Below are positions 1 through 8,581 of a stretch of DNA of 64,000 bases, piece after piece. The notes below the pieces were generated by a model that saw only the letters and a program-made list of their open reading frames with translations, was not told the origin of the DNA and did no database searches. Source of the DNA: Naasia lichenicola (GTDB taxonomy: Bacteria > Actinomycetota > Actinomycetes > Actinomycetales > Microbacteriaceae). Each line of letters begins with the position of its first letter. Positions within the stretch are counted from its first letter, which is position 1. Where the stretch lies: positions 310,001 to 374,000 of the forward strand of contig NZ_SSSM01000005.1 of assembly GCF_004801885.1 (NCBI RefSeq). Direction: 5' to 3'. A program made the translations under genes and the position numbers.

Positions 1-736
1 CCACGGCGGCCAGATGATCGTCGTCGCCGCTCGACCCGCCATGGGCAAGTCGACGCTCGCGCTCGACTTCTGCCGTGCCGGGTCGGTGAAGCACGGCATG
101 CCGTCGGTGTTCTTCTCGCTCGAGATGGGGCGCAGCGAGATCGCGATGCGGCTCATGTCCGCGGAGGCGGCCATCCCCCTGCAGCACATGCGCAAGGGCA
201 CGCTGCAGGGCGACGACTGGACGAAGCTGGCGCAGACCCGCGGCCGGATCAACGACGCCCCGCTGTACATCGACGACAGCCCCAACATGACCCTCGTCGA
301 GATCCGGGCGAAGTGCCGTCGGCTCAAGCAGAAGGTCGGGCTCAAGATGGTCGTCATCGACTACCTGCAGCTGATGACCTCCGGCAAGAAGGTCGAGAGC
401 CGCCAGCAGGAGGTCTCCGAGTTCTCCCGCGCGCTGAAGCTGCTCGCCAAGGAGCTGCAGGTGCCGGTCATCGCCCTCTCCCAGCTCAACCGAGGGTCCG
501 AGCAGCGCGCCGACAAGCTGCCCGCCATCTCCGACCTCCGAGAATCGGGCTCGATCGAGCAGGACGCGGACATGGTCATCCTGCTGCACCGCGAGAGCGT
601 GTACGACAAGGACAGCCCTCGCGCCGGCGAGGCCGACCTCATCGTCGCCAAGCACCGCAACGGTCCGACCCGGACCATCACCGTCGGCTTCCACGGACAC
701 TATTCGCGGTTCGTGGATCTCCCGCCCGGACACTGA
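1..736 (+). CDS. dnaB: Replicative DNA helicase DnaB, C-terminal part (5' truncated by window edge)
   Basis: This is the RecA-like motor domain of the hexameric replication-fork helicase, which unwinds DNA ahead of the replisome using ATP. The frame is open from the first base, so the true start lies outside the window. Visible motifs are the Walker A loop ARPAMGKST, FFSLEM, the Walker B-like VIDYLQLM, and the SQLNRGSEQR...LRESGSIEQDAD block typical of DnaB motifs H3-H4. The protein ends normally (FVDLPPGH). No intein interrupts the visible part. The identity is secure; only the missing N-terminal domain cannot be judged. Confidence 0.97.
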   Translation, partial: HGGQMIVVAARPAMGKSTLALDFCRAGSVKHGMPSVFFSLEMGRSEIAMRLMSAEAAIPLQHMRKGTLQGDDWTKLAQTRGRINDAPLYIDDSPNMTLVEIRAKCRRLKQKVGLKMVVIDYLQLMTSGKKVESRQQEVSEFSRALKLLAKELQVPVIALSQLNRGSEQRADKLPAISDLRESGSIEQDADMVILLHRESVYDKDSPRAGEADLIVAKHRNGPTRTITVGFHGHYSRFVDLPPGH

Positions 737-774
737 CCGCTCCTCCGCGCAGGCGACGAGCAGGAGCGGTGCCG

Positions 775-780
775 TAGGGT
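775..780 (+). promoter_or_regulatory. Putative -10 element (TAGGGT)
   Basis: TAGGGT lies 10 bases before an ATG at 791 and 28 bases before the ATG at 809. It resembles the -10 hexamers seen before other genes in this window, but the spacing to 791 is longer than the 6-8 bases seen elsewhere. Confidence 0.4.
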
Positions 781-808
781 TGATGCGCCCATGCACCAGG
801 AGATCGTC

Positions 809-1414
809 ATGCCCGACCAGCGCACCGTGTCACCCTTGGGAACCTCCTCGGGGCTCGGGGCACTGTTCCTCGGCCGCGCGATCGCAGGGCTGCTGCTCGG
901 TGCGGCGGTCACCTTCTCTGCGACTGATCACTCAGCGGCGTACGGCAGCGTCGTCTTTGGCGCCTGGGCGGTCCTGCAGGCCATCGTCGTGGTCGTGAGC
1001 GCCGTTCGCGGGGGCCGCGGGCCCGGCCAGAGGATCCTGCTCGTGCAGGGCGTGCTCGGCGGAGTGATCGGGGCCGTCGCGCTGGCGCTGACGGGCTTCG
1101 GGCTCGGCGCGCTCCTCCTCGTCGTCACCGCGTTCGCCGCCGTGACCGGAGCGCTCGAGCTCTATCGCGCCGTCCGCATCGAACGAGGCAGCGCAGCCGG
1201 TCGCGAGAGCCTGTTCGTCGGAATCCTCACCGCGGTGCTCGCCATCGTCTTCCTCGCCATCCCGCCCGACGAGGTGCTCGCGGTCGGCCTCATCGGCGGC
1301 TACGGGATCGTCGTCGGCGTCTATCTCGCGATCGCAGGGATCTCGCTCAGGATGCCGACGGCCCGTCCCGAAGGTGCGCGTGAAGGCGCAGCCGACCGCG
1401 GCGTGGAGTCCTGA
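809..1414 (+). CDS. Multi-pass membrane protein, HdeD/DUF308-like
   Basis: The 201-residue protein is almost entirely hydrophobic, with about six predicted membrane segments (for example GRAIAGLLLGAAVTFSA and AVLAIVFLAIPP) separated by short loops, and a charged C-terminus rich in R, E and G. The pattern of three paired helices resembles the DUF308/HdeD family, but no signature proves this. I chose the ATG at 809 because AGGAG (798-802) sits six bases upstream. An ATG at 791 is the alternative and could serve a leaderless transcript. The stop overlaps the next start by one base, so the two genes are probably cotranscribed. Confidence 0.75.
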   Translation: MPDQRTVSPLGTSSGLGALFLGRAIAGLLLGAAVTFSATDHSAAYGSVVFGAWAVLQAIVVVVSAVRGGRGPGQRILLVQGVLGGVIGAVALALTGFGLGALLLVVTAFAAVTGALELYRAVRIERGSAAGRESLFVGILTAVLAIVFLAIPPDEVLAVGLIGGYGIVVGVYLAIAGISLRMPTARPEGAREGAADRGVES

Positions 1415-1743
1415 TGGCGAACCCCTCTCGCGCGGAGCGATTCCGCCCCGCAGAACTCGTGGGACTGGCCCTCGTCGTGGCCGTGTTCACCGGCGCGGTC
1501 GTCGGATTCACCACTCGGGAGATCAACCTGGCGGCGATCTTCGCGGGCATCGGCTTCATCGTCGCGTTGCTCGTCCTGGCGATGCTTGCGCTGGCGGTCG
1601 GCTCGGATCCCGGCGCTCATCCCCCACTGGACCCGCCCAAGCCCAAGGCGGGCGCGCCGACAGACTCCGAGACTGCTCAGCAGGACGTGCAGCCGGGCGC
1701 GCGGCCGACGGTTCAGTCCGACGAGGGCGACGAAGCGCCCTGA
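1414..1743 (+). CDS. Small two-helix membrane protein of unknown function
   Basis: The 109-residue protein has two membrane segments near the N-terminus (around residues 14-30 and 38-62). A cytosolic or external tail of about 45 residues follows, rich in Pro, Asp and Glu (PPLDPPKPKAGAPTDSE). It starts inside the stop codon of the preceding membrane protein gene, which implies translational coupling. No family could be recognised. The tail looks disordered. Confidence 0.7.
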   Translation: MANPSRAERFRPAELVGLALVVAVFTGAVVGFTTREINLAAIFAGIGFIVALLVLAMLALAVGSDPGAHPPLDPPKPKAGAPTDSETAQQDVQPGARPTVQSDEGDEAP

Positions 1744-1777
1744 CCGAACGGTCGGACGTGCGCCGCGATCCGGCCGC

Positions 1778-3169
1778 TCAGCTGGACGGCGCGACCATGT
1801 CGACGAGCTGGCTCGCCAGACCCGCGTAGCCCGCGGGTGTCAGCGCGGTGAGCGACGCCTTGGCGTCGGCTCCGATGTCGAGCCCGGCGATGAACTCGGC
1901 CAGGCGCGCACCGTCGACCCGGCGACCGCGCGTCAGATCCTTGAGCACGGCGTACGGATCGGCGATGGAGCTCCGTCCCGCGACCACCTCTGCGCGGATG
2001 ACCGTCTGCACGGCCTCCGCGAGCACCTCCCAGTTCCCGTCGAGGTCGGCGGCGAGCTTGGCGCCGTCGATGGCGATCTCACCGAGCCCCCGGCCGATGT
2101 TGTCGAGGGCGAGCAGCGAGTGCCCCAGGCCGACTCCGATGTTGCGCTGTGTCGTGGAGTCCGTGAGATCGCGCTGCAGCCGCGAGGTGACCAGCGTGGC
2201 GGACAGGGAGTCGAGCACCGCCGCGGAAAGCTCGAGGTTGGCCTCCGCATTCTCGAACCGGATCGGGTTGATCTTGTGCGGCATGGTCGACGAGCCGGTG
2301 GCGCCCGGGACGGGGATCTGCCGGAAGTAGCCGATCGAGATGTAGGTCCAGATGTCCGTGCAGAGGTTGTGCAGCACGCGCCCGATGTGCACGACGACGC
2401 CGTAGAGCTCGGCCTGCCAGTCATGCGACTCGATCTGCGTGGTCAGCGGATTCCAGGCAAGCCCCAGAGACGTCACGAACTCGCGGGAGACGTTCATCCA
2501 GTCGATCTGCGGATCGGCGGCCAGGTGCGCCGCGAGCGTGCCGGACGCCCCGTTGAACTTGCCGAGGTACTCGACCGCGTCGAGGCGCCGGACGAGCCGG
2601 TCGATGCGGTGCACGAACACCGCCAGCTCCTTGCCCATCGTCGTGGGAGTGGCCGGCTGCCCGTGGGTGCGGGCGAGCATCGCCTCGCCCCGGAGCTCGA
2701 CCGAAAGGCTGCGCATCGCGTCGAGGACCCCGATCAGCTTCGGACGCCACACCTGCTGGATCGCGTCGCGCACGGTCAGCGCGTAGGCGAGGTTGTTGAT
2801 GTCCTCGCTCGTCGCGGCGAAGTGGGTCAGCTCCGCGATCGCGGTGAGGCCGAGGGCATCCAGTCGGCGACGGATGAAATACTCGACGGCCTTGACGTCG
2901 TGCCGGGTCGTCGCCTCGAGGGTGGCGAGCTCGTCCACGTCCTCCGAGCCGAAGTCGGCGATCGTGCGACGCAGGCTCCGCGCCTGATCGGCGGTCAGCC
3001 GTGAGCTGCCGAAGTACTCGTGGTCGGTCAGGTAGATCAGCCATTCGACCTCGACGTGCAGGCGCGCGCGGTTGAGACCCGCTTCGCTGAGGTGCGATCC
3101 GAGCTCCCGGACCGCCTCGCGGTAGCGCCCGTCGAGGGGGCTCAGCGGCTGAGGAGGCAGGCTGGTCAT
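1778..3169 (-). CDS. purB: Adenylosuccinate lyase
   Basis: PurB cleaves adenylosuccinate to AMP and fumarate, and SAICAR to AICAR, in purine synthesis in the cytosol. The 463-residue product has the normal length. It begins with the PLSPLDGRYR stretch typical of E. coli-type PurB and carries the superfamily signature GSSTMPHKINPIRFE around residue 290. Other family blocks are TSEDINNLAYAL and RTHGQPATPTTMGKE, which contains the catalytic His region. Its ATG overlaps the stop of the upstream phosphatase gene by four bases, so the two are one transcription unit. Confidence 0.97.
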   Translation of the reverse strand: MTSLPPQPLSPLDGRYREAVRELGSHLSEAGLNRARLHVEVEWLIYLTDHEYFGSSRLTADQARSLRRTIADFGSEDVDELATLEATTRHDVKAVEYFIRRRLDALGLTAIAELTHFAATSEDINNLAYALTVRDAIQQVWRPKLIGVLDAMRSLSVELRGEAMLARTHGQPATPTTMGKELAVFVHRIDRLVRRLDAVEYLGKFNGASGTLAAHLAADPQIDWMNVSREFVTSLGLAWNPLTTQIESHDWQAELYGVVVHIGRVLHNLCTDIWTYISIGYFRQIPVPGATGSSTMPHKINPIRFENAEANLELSAAVLDSLSATLVTSRLQRDLTDSTTQRNIGVGLGHSLLALDNIGRGLGEIAIDGAKLAADLDGNWEVLAEAVQTVIRAEVVAGRSSIADPYAVLKDLTRGRRVDGARLAEFIAGLDIGADAKASLTALTPAGYAGLASQLVDMVAPSS

Positions 3170-3711
3170 CGTACGGAAGCTCCGATCGTGTGCGTGACGG
3201 CAGTGAGGAGGCCGGCGCAGGACCTCTCTATCATGGCGAGGACCTCGCCGAACCGTGCGTCCTCCCCGTAGTAGGGATCGGGAACCTCGCCGTCTCCGGG
3301 CTTGGGATCGAAGTCGCGGAGGAGCCGGATGCGCTCCGTGGCGGAGTCATCCGGGGCGAGCGCCCTCAGGGCCGCCAGATGGGAGCGATCGAGGGCGAGG
3401 ATCAGATCCAGCTCTGCGAACTCGTCCGCTGCGAACTGGGCCGCGATGTGCGACGAGCCGTCGAATCCCCGGACCTTCAGCGCAGCGACGGTCCGAGGGT
3501 CGGCCCCCTCACCGAGATGCCAGGAACCCGTGCCGGAAGAGCGCACCGCGATCCGGTCGTCGAGGCCGGCCTCTCGGACCATCCGGCGGAACACGACATC
3601 GGCCATCGGCGAGCGGCAGATGTTGCCGGTGCAGACGAACGAGAGGCGGAAGGGCTCGGAGTCGCTCCGCTTCACGGGCAGGGTGACCGGAGACGAGCTG
3701 TGGGAAGGCAT
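3166..3711 (-). CDS. Low-molecular-weight protein-tyrosine phosphatase
   Basis: The protein dephosphorylates phosphotyrosine through a Cys-phosphate intermediate. The P-loop CTGNICRS (Cys27, Arg33) lies near the N-terminus after a short, poorly conserved extension. The general-acid loop appears as VPDPYYGED near the C-terminus, as expected for this family. The ATG at 3711 is preferred over the GTG immediately before it; GGGAGA lies upstream. The gene overlaps purB by four bases, which suggests cotranscription. A physiological substrate cannot be inferred; related actinobacterial enzymes are linked to polysaccharide or stress signalling. Confidence 0.93.
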   Translation of the reverse strand: MPSHSSSPVTLPVKRSDSEPFRLSFVCTGNICRSPMADVVFRRMVREAGLDDRIAVRSSGTGSWHLGEGADPRTVAALKVRGFDGSSHIAAQFAADEFAELDLILALDRSHLAALRALAPDDSATERIRLLRDFDPKPGDGEVPDPYYGEDARFGEVLAMIERSCAGLLTAVTHTIGASVR

Positions 3712-3860
3712 CACAGGGATTCTCCCAAACCCCCGACGCCCGCGACGCCACAGCCGCAGTCCGCCCGCGCGCTTCCGTGCACAGGGTGCCCCCGTCGCCG
3801 GCTATCCACAGATCCCGCATTCCCGCTCGTCCGCGCGTCGGGACCTCGCAGGATGATCGG

Positions 3861-4091
3861 GTGTCGATCGACTCGCCCGCTCTGTCCGGCCCCCTGCTGA
3901 TCGAGCTGGCCGAGCGTGCGCGCGCCGAGCTGGCCGCGGTCCGCGCCGATCTGGACTCCCTGGAACCGGCGATGTGGCATTCGCCCACGGCTCGGCGGCT
4001 GGCGGACATCATCCGCGACCTGCGTGCCGACCTCCTGACGGCGGAGGCGGCCATCGACGACGGTGAGCGCATGATCCGGTCGCTGCAGTGA
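3861..4091 (+). CDS. Small helical WXG100-like protein
   Basis: The 76-residue product is predicted to be two amphipathic helices around the turn EPAMWHSPTARRL, with Trp39-x-Ser in place of Trp-x-Gly. The second helix (ARRLADIIRDLRADL) has the spacing of ESX/WXG100 proteins. There are no cysteines, signal peptide or membrane segments. The GTG at 3861 is preceded by AGGATGATCGG. The gene lies 13 bases before a hydrolase with a long helical N-terminal region, an arrangement like small partner plus large effector of type VII substrates. No ESX machinery is in the window. The WXG assignment is inference from pattern only. Confidence 0.55.
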   Translation: MSIDSPALSGPLLIELAERARAELAAVRADLDSLEPAMWHSPTARRLADIIRDLRADLLTAEAAIDDGERMIRSLQ

Positions 4092-4104
4092 TCGGCGATG
4101 TCGG

Positions 4105-5589
4105 GTGACGAGCCGAGAGCTGGTCATCTCGGGCGGGGGATCGCTCGTCATCGCCACCGACGAGCTGGACGCCATCATCGATCGCTGCGGTCCGATCGCC
4201 CGACGCCTCGACGCCGTTGCCGACGAGCTGGCGACGGTGGCCGCTCTCGCCGATCGTGGCGCGGCCCCGCTGACCGCCACCCCATCGACCGCGCTCGCGT
4301 CGTCGGCACGGACATGTCAGCGCTCCGCCGACCGGCTGCACGGACTGCGTACGGGCCTCGTGCGCGCTCGAGACGAGTACTCCCAGCTGGAATGGCGCCT
4401 CCGCGCGCGGATGGCCGGATGGTCGGCCGATGTCGCGTTCGGCGCCGGCAACGCGGTCGGCTTCGGGCTCGCGATGCTCGGTCCCGCGGGTGTGCTCGGC
4501 CTCGCGGCGGCCCTCTTCGCGGCCGGGCCCGAGCTGCAGCTGATCGGCGCGGCCGCCGGGAAGCGGCTGCGCGAGCATCCGGAGCTCCTCGCCGATCCGG
4601 CTTTCCTCGCGTTCGTGCGCCTCGCGGTCGACGCCGCCGACGACGCCCTCCGGGGTGTCGCCCGCCTCCCACCGGGACTGGGTGATTCCGAGGCCACGGG
4701 CTTCGGTCCATTCCAGCCCCAGACGCCGATCGCCCGTCAGGATCTCGAGGGCAGGCAGTGGCTGGCGGCGCTCGCGCTCGCCGCCGTCACCCTCACCGCA
4801 CGGGGCGACCTCACTCGAGTGCGGCTGAGCGCCAGTCCTGCGGGGAGCGCCAGCGCACCGCGGACCCTCGCCGCCCTCGCGCGGCGCATCCCGGGTCAGG
4901 AGTCGGGTGCCGCGGGGATGTCGGCTGGACCGGGGGACGGCGGCGCGGAGGATGAGCCGCAGGTGAGGATCGAGCGCTATCTCGACGAATCGGACTCCCC
5001 GCGCTTCGTGGTCTACCTGGGCGGCACCGCCGACTTCGGTCTGCCGGCCGGAGACGAGCCCTTCGACATGACCTCGAACATCGCAGGCGTCGCCGACCGG
5101 AACTCGGCGGCGCTCGAGACGGCGCGGGCGGCCATGCGCGAAGCGGGCATCGACAGCGGCGCGCCAGTGCTCTTCGTCGGCTACTCCCAGGGCGGTCTCC
5201 TGGCGGAGCGACTGGCGGACGGCGGCGACTACACCGTCGCAGGGGCGGTGACCTTCGGCTCACCCGGCACCGGGATCATCGATCCCCGCATCCCTGCGGT
5301 GGCCATCGCCCATACCGACGATCTCGTCCCCGCTCTGGGCGGCATGCGGTCGCACGACGCTGCGGAATCCCATGTGATCGTCGAACGCGCGGCGCTGGCA
5401 GGTATGCCCTTCCCCGAGGGTCAGACAATGCCGGCGCATGACATGGCGGCCTATCGGCGCACCGCGGAGCTGGCGGACGCCTCATCGGAGGATCGGCTGG
5501 TCGCCGCGCGGGGCGAGGTCCTGGGGTTCCTGGAAGGCAGTCGGTTCGGCCAGGCGACCGAGTTCCGCGGAGTCAGGATCGAACTGTGA
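4105..5589 (+). CDS. Alpha/beta hydrolase with N-terminal helical (ESX-substrate-like) domain
   Basis: This 494-residue protein has two parts. Residues 1 to about 190 are mostly helical, with an alanine-rich hydrophobic stretch near residues 115-150 (AVGFGLAMLGPAGVLGLAAAL). After a Pro/Gly-rich linker, residues about 290-494 form a hydrolase domain with the nucleophile elbow GYSQGG (Ser361), a probable acid in HTDDLVPAL (Asp405 or Asp406) and a His in PAHDMAAYRRT (His445). Lipases, cutinase-like esterases and PE-PPE hydrolases share this order. The GTG start follows the WXG-like gene by 13 bases. The substrate is unknown. Secretion by a type VII system or toxin-like use is possible but unproven. 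Confidence 0.7.
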   Translation: MTSRELVISGGGSLVIATDELDAIIDRCGPIARRLDAVADELATVAALADRGAAPLTATPSTALASSARTCQRSADRLHGLRTGLVRARDEYSQLEWRLRARMAGWSADVAFGAGNAVGFGLAMLGPAGVLGLAAALFAAGPELQLIGAAAGKRLREHPELLADPAFLAFVRLAVDAADDALRGVARLPPGLGDSEATGFGPFQPQTPIARQDLEGRQWLAALALAAVTLTARGDLTRVRLSASPAGSASAPRTLAALARRIPGQESGAAGMSAGPGDGGAEDEPQVRIERYLDESDSPRFVVYLGGTADFGLPAGDEPFDMTSNIAGVADRNSAALETARAAMREAGIDSGAPVLFVGYSQGGLLAERLADGGDYTVAGAVTFGSPGTGIIDPRIPAVAIAHTDDLVPALGGMRSHDAAESHVIVERAALAGMPFPEGQTMPAHDMAAYRRTAELADASSEDRLVAARGEVLGFLEGSRFGQATEFRGVRIEL

Positions 5590-5638
5590 GCCCGCGTCGC
5601 GACTGCGGGGGTGCGAAGGACGATCGAACCGCGGATCG

Positions 5639-6049
5639 TCAGCGGCGGGTGCCCGCGAGCGGACGCAGGATCAGTCCGATGATCCAGTTGAAGATGCCCA
5701 TGACGAAGGCGCCGAGCACGCCCCACCAGAAGCCCTCGACCGACAGGCCGAAGCCGATGCCGCCACTGATCCAGGCGACCAGAAGGAAGAGGAGTCCGTT
5801 CACGACCAGGGCGATCAGGCCGAGGGTCAGCAGGTAGAGCGGGAAGGCGACGATCCGGATCGCGGTGCCGATCAGTCCGTTGACCACCCCGAAGATGATG
5901 GCGAGAAGCGCGTAGGTCAGCAGCGTCTCGACGACACCGCCGGGCGCATAGGCGCTGACGGTGACGCCACCGCCGACGGGACCGATCAGCAGGGTCGTCA
6001 GCCAGAGGGCGACTCCGTTCCCGACCAGGGCGACCAGCAACCTCCGCAT
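5639..6049 (-). CDS. Holin-superfamily-IV-like membrane protein
   Basis: The 136-residue protein has four hydrophobic segments (starting MRRLLVALVGNGVALWLTTLL) and the spacing of the small bacterial four-helix family annotated as phage holin superfamily IV. These are chromosomal membrane proteins of unknown function; the name does not imply a prophage, and no phage genes are nearby. The ATG is preceded by CATAGT six bases upstream on the minus strand, which would fit a leaderless transcript. Confidence 0.8.
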   Translation of the reverse strand: MRRLLVALVGNGVALWLTTLLIGPVGGGVTVSAYAPGGVVETLLTYALLAIIFGVVNGLIGTAIRIVAFPLYLLTLGLIALVVNGLLFLLVAWISGGIGFGLSVEGFWWGVLGAFVMGIFNWIIGLILRPLAGTRR

Positions 6050-6210
6050 GGCTCAACTATGGCATCCGCGCCCGGTCCGCGCCTCTTGAGCGCGCGGGCG
6101 GACGTCTCCCATCCGTCGCCGGCCGACGATCGAGCGTGTTCCGGCGTCCAGGACCCGGGCTCGCCGACCTCCCGGCGACGACGTCGGGATCGGAGGACCC
6201 GGTGCGCAAA

Positions 6211-6216
6211 TAGACT
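6211..6216 (+). promoter_or_regulatory. -10 element for hisC-like gene (TAGACT)
   Basis: TAGACT ends eight bases before the GTG at 6225, and no ribosome binding site lies between. This suggests transcription starts at or next to the start codon. No good -35 is visible. Confidence 0.55.
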
Positions 6217-6224
6217 CGGGCACT

Positions 6225-7328
6225 GTGACCGACGAACGCCCGCCCGTCCGACTCCGTCCCGAGATCGCCGCCCTTCCGGCCTACCGCCAGGGACGCACCG
6301 CGGCCTCCGACGGCTTCAAGCTCTCCTCCAACGAGAATCCGTTCGACCCGCTGACCGGCATCCTCGAGGCGATCGCGGCGGCGGTCGACATCAATCGCTA
6401 CCCCGACGCCACCGCCCGTGAACTGCGCGAGAAGCTCGCGCCCCGCTTCGGCGTCGGCGTGGACGAGGTCCACGTGGGAGCCGGCTCGGTCTCCCTGCTC
6501 AGCCAGTTCATCAACGCCGCCGCAGGACCGGGCGACGAGGTGCTCTACTCGTGGCGATCGTTCGAGGCGTACCCCGGTCTCGTCACCGTGTCCGGGGCGA
6601 GAAGCGTGACCGTTCCCAACCTCCCCGACGGTCGGCACGACCTGCCCGCCATGGCGGCCGCGGTCACCGACAGGACGCGCGTGGTCCTGGTCTGCTCGCC
6701 CAACAACCCCACCGGGGGCGTGGTCACCGCTGAGGAGTTCTCCGCGTTCATGGCCGCCGTCCCCGCGGACCTCCTGGTCCTCCTCGACGAGGCGTACGCA
6801 GAGTTCGTCCGCGACGACGCAGCGGTCGAGGGACATGCCCTGGTCGGCATGTACCCGAACCTGGTGATCCTGCGCACGTTCTCGAAGGCCTGGGGCCTCG
6901 CCGGATTGCGGCTCGGCTACGCGATCGGGCCGGAGCGCGTGCTCGATGCCGCGCGCGCGGCCGCCATCCCGCTGTCCGTCACCGGCCCGGCGCAGGCGGC
7001 GGGTGCCGCAGCTCTGGACCACGAGGCCGAGCTGGTCGCGCGGGTCGAGCACATCGTCGCCCGGCGGACCGAGGTGCGGGATGCGTTGCTGGAGGCGGGT
7101 CTGCCGGTGATGGAATCGCAGGGCAACTTCGTCTGGCTGCCCCTCGCGGCAGACGCCGAATTCGCTGCAGACGTGCTGAACGACCACGGTCTCGTGACCC
7201 GCGCGTTCCCGGGTGACGGGGTCCGAGTGTCCATCGGAGAGGCCGAATCCGTGGCAAAGCTCAAACAAGCCGCGGTGGACATTGTGGAGAACCTACCGAC
7301 GAGGCCCCAGAGCAGCCGGATAGATTAG
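6225..7328 (+). CDS. hisC: Histidinol-phosphate / aromatic aminotransferase
   Basis: This is a PLP-dependent class II aminotransferase of 367 residues. It shows the HisC block LSSNENPFDP near the N-terminus, PNNPTGG, LLDEAYAEF and the Schiff-base lysine in SKAWGLAGLRLGY (Lys221). The family converts histidinol phosphate to imidazole acetol phosphate. The gene stands alone, not in a his operon, so it could instead be the paralogous phenylalanine aminotransferase (Pat) known in actinobacteria. The GTG start follows TAGACT at leaderless spacing. Confidence 0.85.
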   Translation: MTDERPPVRLRPEIAALPAYRQGRTAASDGFKLSSNENPFDPLTGILEAIAAAVDINRYPDATARELREKLAPRFGVGVDEVHVGAGSVSLLSQFINAAAGPGDEVLYSWRSFEAYPGLVTVSGARSVTVPNLPDGRHDLPAMAAAVTDRTRVVLVCSPNNPTGGVVTAEEFSAFMAAVPADLLVLLDEAYAEFVRDDAAVEGHALVGMYPNLVILRTFSKAWGLAGLRLGYAIGPERVLDAARAAAIPLSVTGPAQAAGAAALDHEAELVARVEHIVARRTEVRDALLEAGLPVMESQGNFVWLPLAADAEFAADVLNDHGLVTRAFPGDGVRVSIGEAESVAKLKQAAVDIVENLPTRPQSSRID

Positions 7329-7405
7329 GGCGCGGCCCGGCTCCGGTCGGAGTCTCGGTTCACGGAAAGAGCGGCGTCCTGCCGGAAGAGAGATCGGAGG
7401 CGCTC

Positions 7406-8581
7406 GTGGCCGAGCTATCACGGGGAGCCCAGGCGGAGCTGCCCTCGGAATTCGACGACGAGGACGTCATCGGCACCCTGGACACGGTTCGCGTGTTGGC
7501 TGCGGACGGGTCGTTCGCACCCACGGAGTCCGCGGAGCGATTCCTGCCCTACCTCGAGCGCCTGACGGAGGCCGACCACCAGCGGTTCTATCGCGACATG
7601 GTCACGGTGCGCCGCTTCGACGCCGAAGCGGGCCACCTCCAGAGACAGGGCCAGCTGGCCCTCTGGGTGCCGAGTCACGGCCAGGAGGCCGCTCAGGTCG
7701 GATCGGGCAGAGCCGCCCGCGCCCAGGACACGATCTTCCCGGCCTATCGCGAGCATGCGGTAGGGATGATCCGCGGCATCGATCCCCTCGACATCATCCG
7801 CATGCTCCGCGGCATCACGCATGGCGGGTGGGACCCGAAGAAGCGCGGGAACTTCCGGCTGTACACGCTCGTGATCGCATCGCAGACCCTGCACGCAACG
7901 GGCTATGCCATGGGCATCTCCCTCGACGGTGCGCCGACGGGCGACCCCGATGTTGACGAGGCGGTCCTCGTCTACTTCGGCGACGGGGCGACATCCCAGG
8001 GAGACGCGAGCGAGGCGCTCGTCTGGGCGGCCAGCTATCAGACGCCTCAGGTGTTCTTCCTGCAGAACAATCACTGGGCCATCTCGGTGCCGGTGAGCAG
8101 GCAGTCCCGCGTGCCGCTCGTGCAGCGCGCGTCGGGCTTCGGCATCCCCGCCACCCAGGTCGACGGCAACGACGTGCTGGCGGCGTACGCGGTGACCACG
8201 CACTACCTCGACGAGGCCCGCGCGGGCCGTGGGCCGGGCTACATCGAGGCACTCACCTACCGGATCGGCGCGCACACCACGTCCGACGATCCCACCAGAT
8301 ACCGCGCCTCGCGCGAGCTCGCCTACTGGGAGGCGCGGGATCCGATCGCGCGCTTCCGCCGGTACCTCGAGGCACAGGGCGCGGACGGCGCCTTCTTCAG
8401 CGACGTCGACGCCGAGGCCGCAGATCTCGCCTCCGACGTCCGGCGCCGCATGCTCGAGCTGACCGATCCGGATCCCGCGATGATCACGCAGCACGTGTAC
8501 ACCGACGATCACCCGGTCACCTCCGCCCAGCACGCCTGGATGCGCGCGTACGAGGCGACCTTCGAAGAGGGCAGCGAATGA
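7406..8581 (+). CDS. pdhA: 2-oxoacid dehydrogenase E1 component, alpha subunit
   Basis: E1 alpha binds thiamine diphosphate and carries out decarboxylation of pyruvate or a branched-chain 2-oxoacid. The TPP motif is visible as YFGDGATSQGD followed by the closing Asn in QNNHWAIS, and HTTSDDPTRYR is the phosphorylation-loop region. The length (391 aa) is normal. GGAGG lies five bases before the GTG start. The gene overlaps the E1 beta gene by four bases and E2 follows. No E3 (lipoamide dehydrogenase) gene is in the window. Substrate choice between pyruvate and branched-chain 2-oxoacids cannot be settled from sequence alone; separate alpha and beta subunits with a single-lipoyl E2 fit a BCKDH-type complex. 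Confidence 0.92.
   Translation: MAELSRGAQAELPSEFDDEDVIGTLDTVRVLAADGSFAPTESAERFLPYLERLTEADHQRFYRDMVTVRRFDAEAGHLQRQGQLALWVPSHGQEAAQVGSGRAARAQDTIFPAYREHAVGMIRGIDPLDIIRMLRGITHGGWDPKKRGNFRLYTLVIASQTLHATGYAMGISLDGAPTGDPDVDEAVLVYFGDGATSQGDASEALVWAASYQTPQVFFLQNNHWAISVPVSRQSRVPLVQRASGFGIPATQVDGNDVLAAYAVTTHYLDEARAGRGPGYIEALTYRIGAHTTSDDPTRYRASRELAYWEARDPIARFRRYLEAQGADGAFFSDVDAEAADLASDVRRRMLELTDPDPAMITQHVYTDDHPVTSAQHAWMRAYEATFEEGSE

Noticed and set aside
5639-6049. Prophage marker because of the holin-like name
   Set aside because: No phage structural, lysis or integrase genes are nearby, and the family is a chromosomal membrane protein group.
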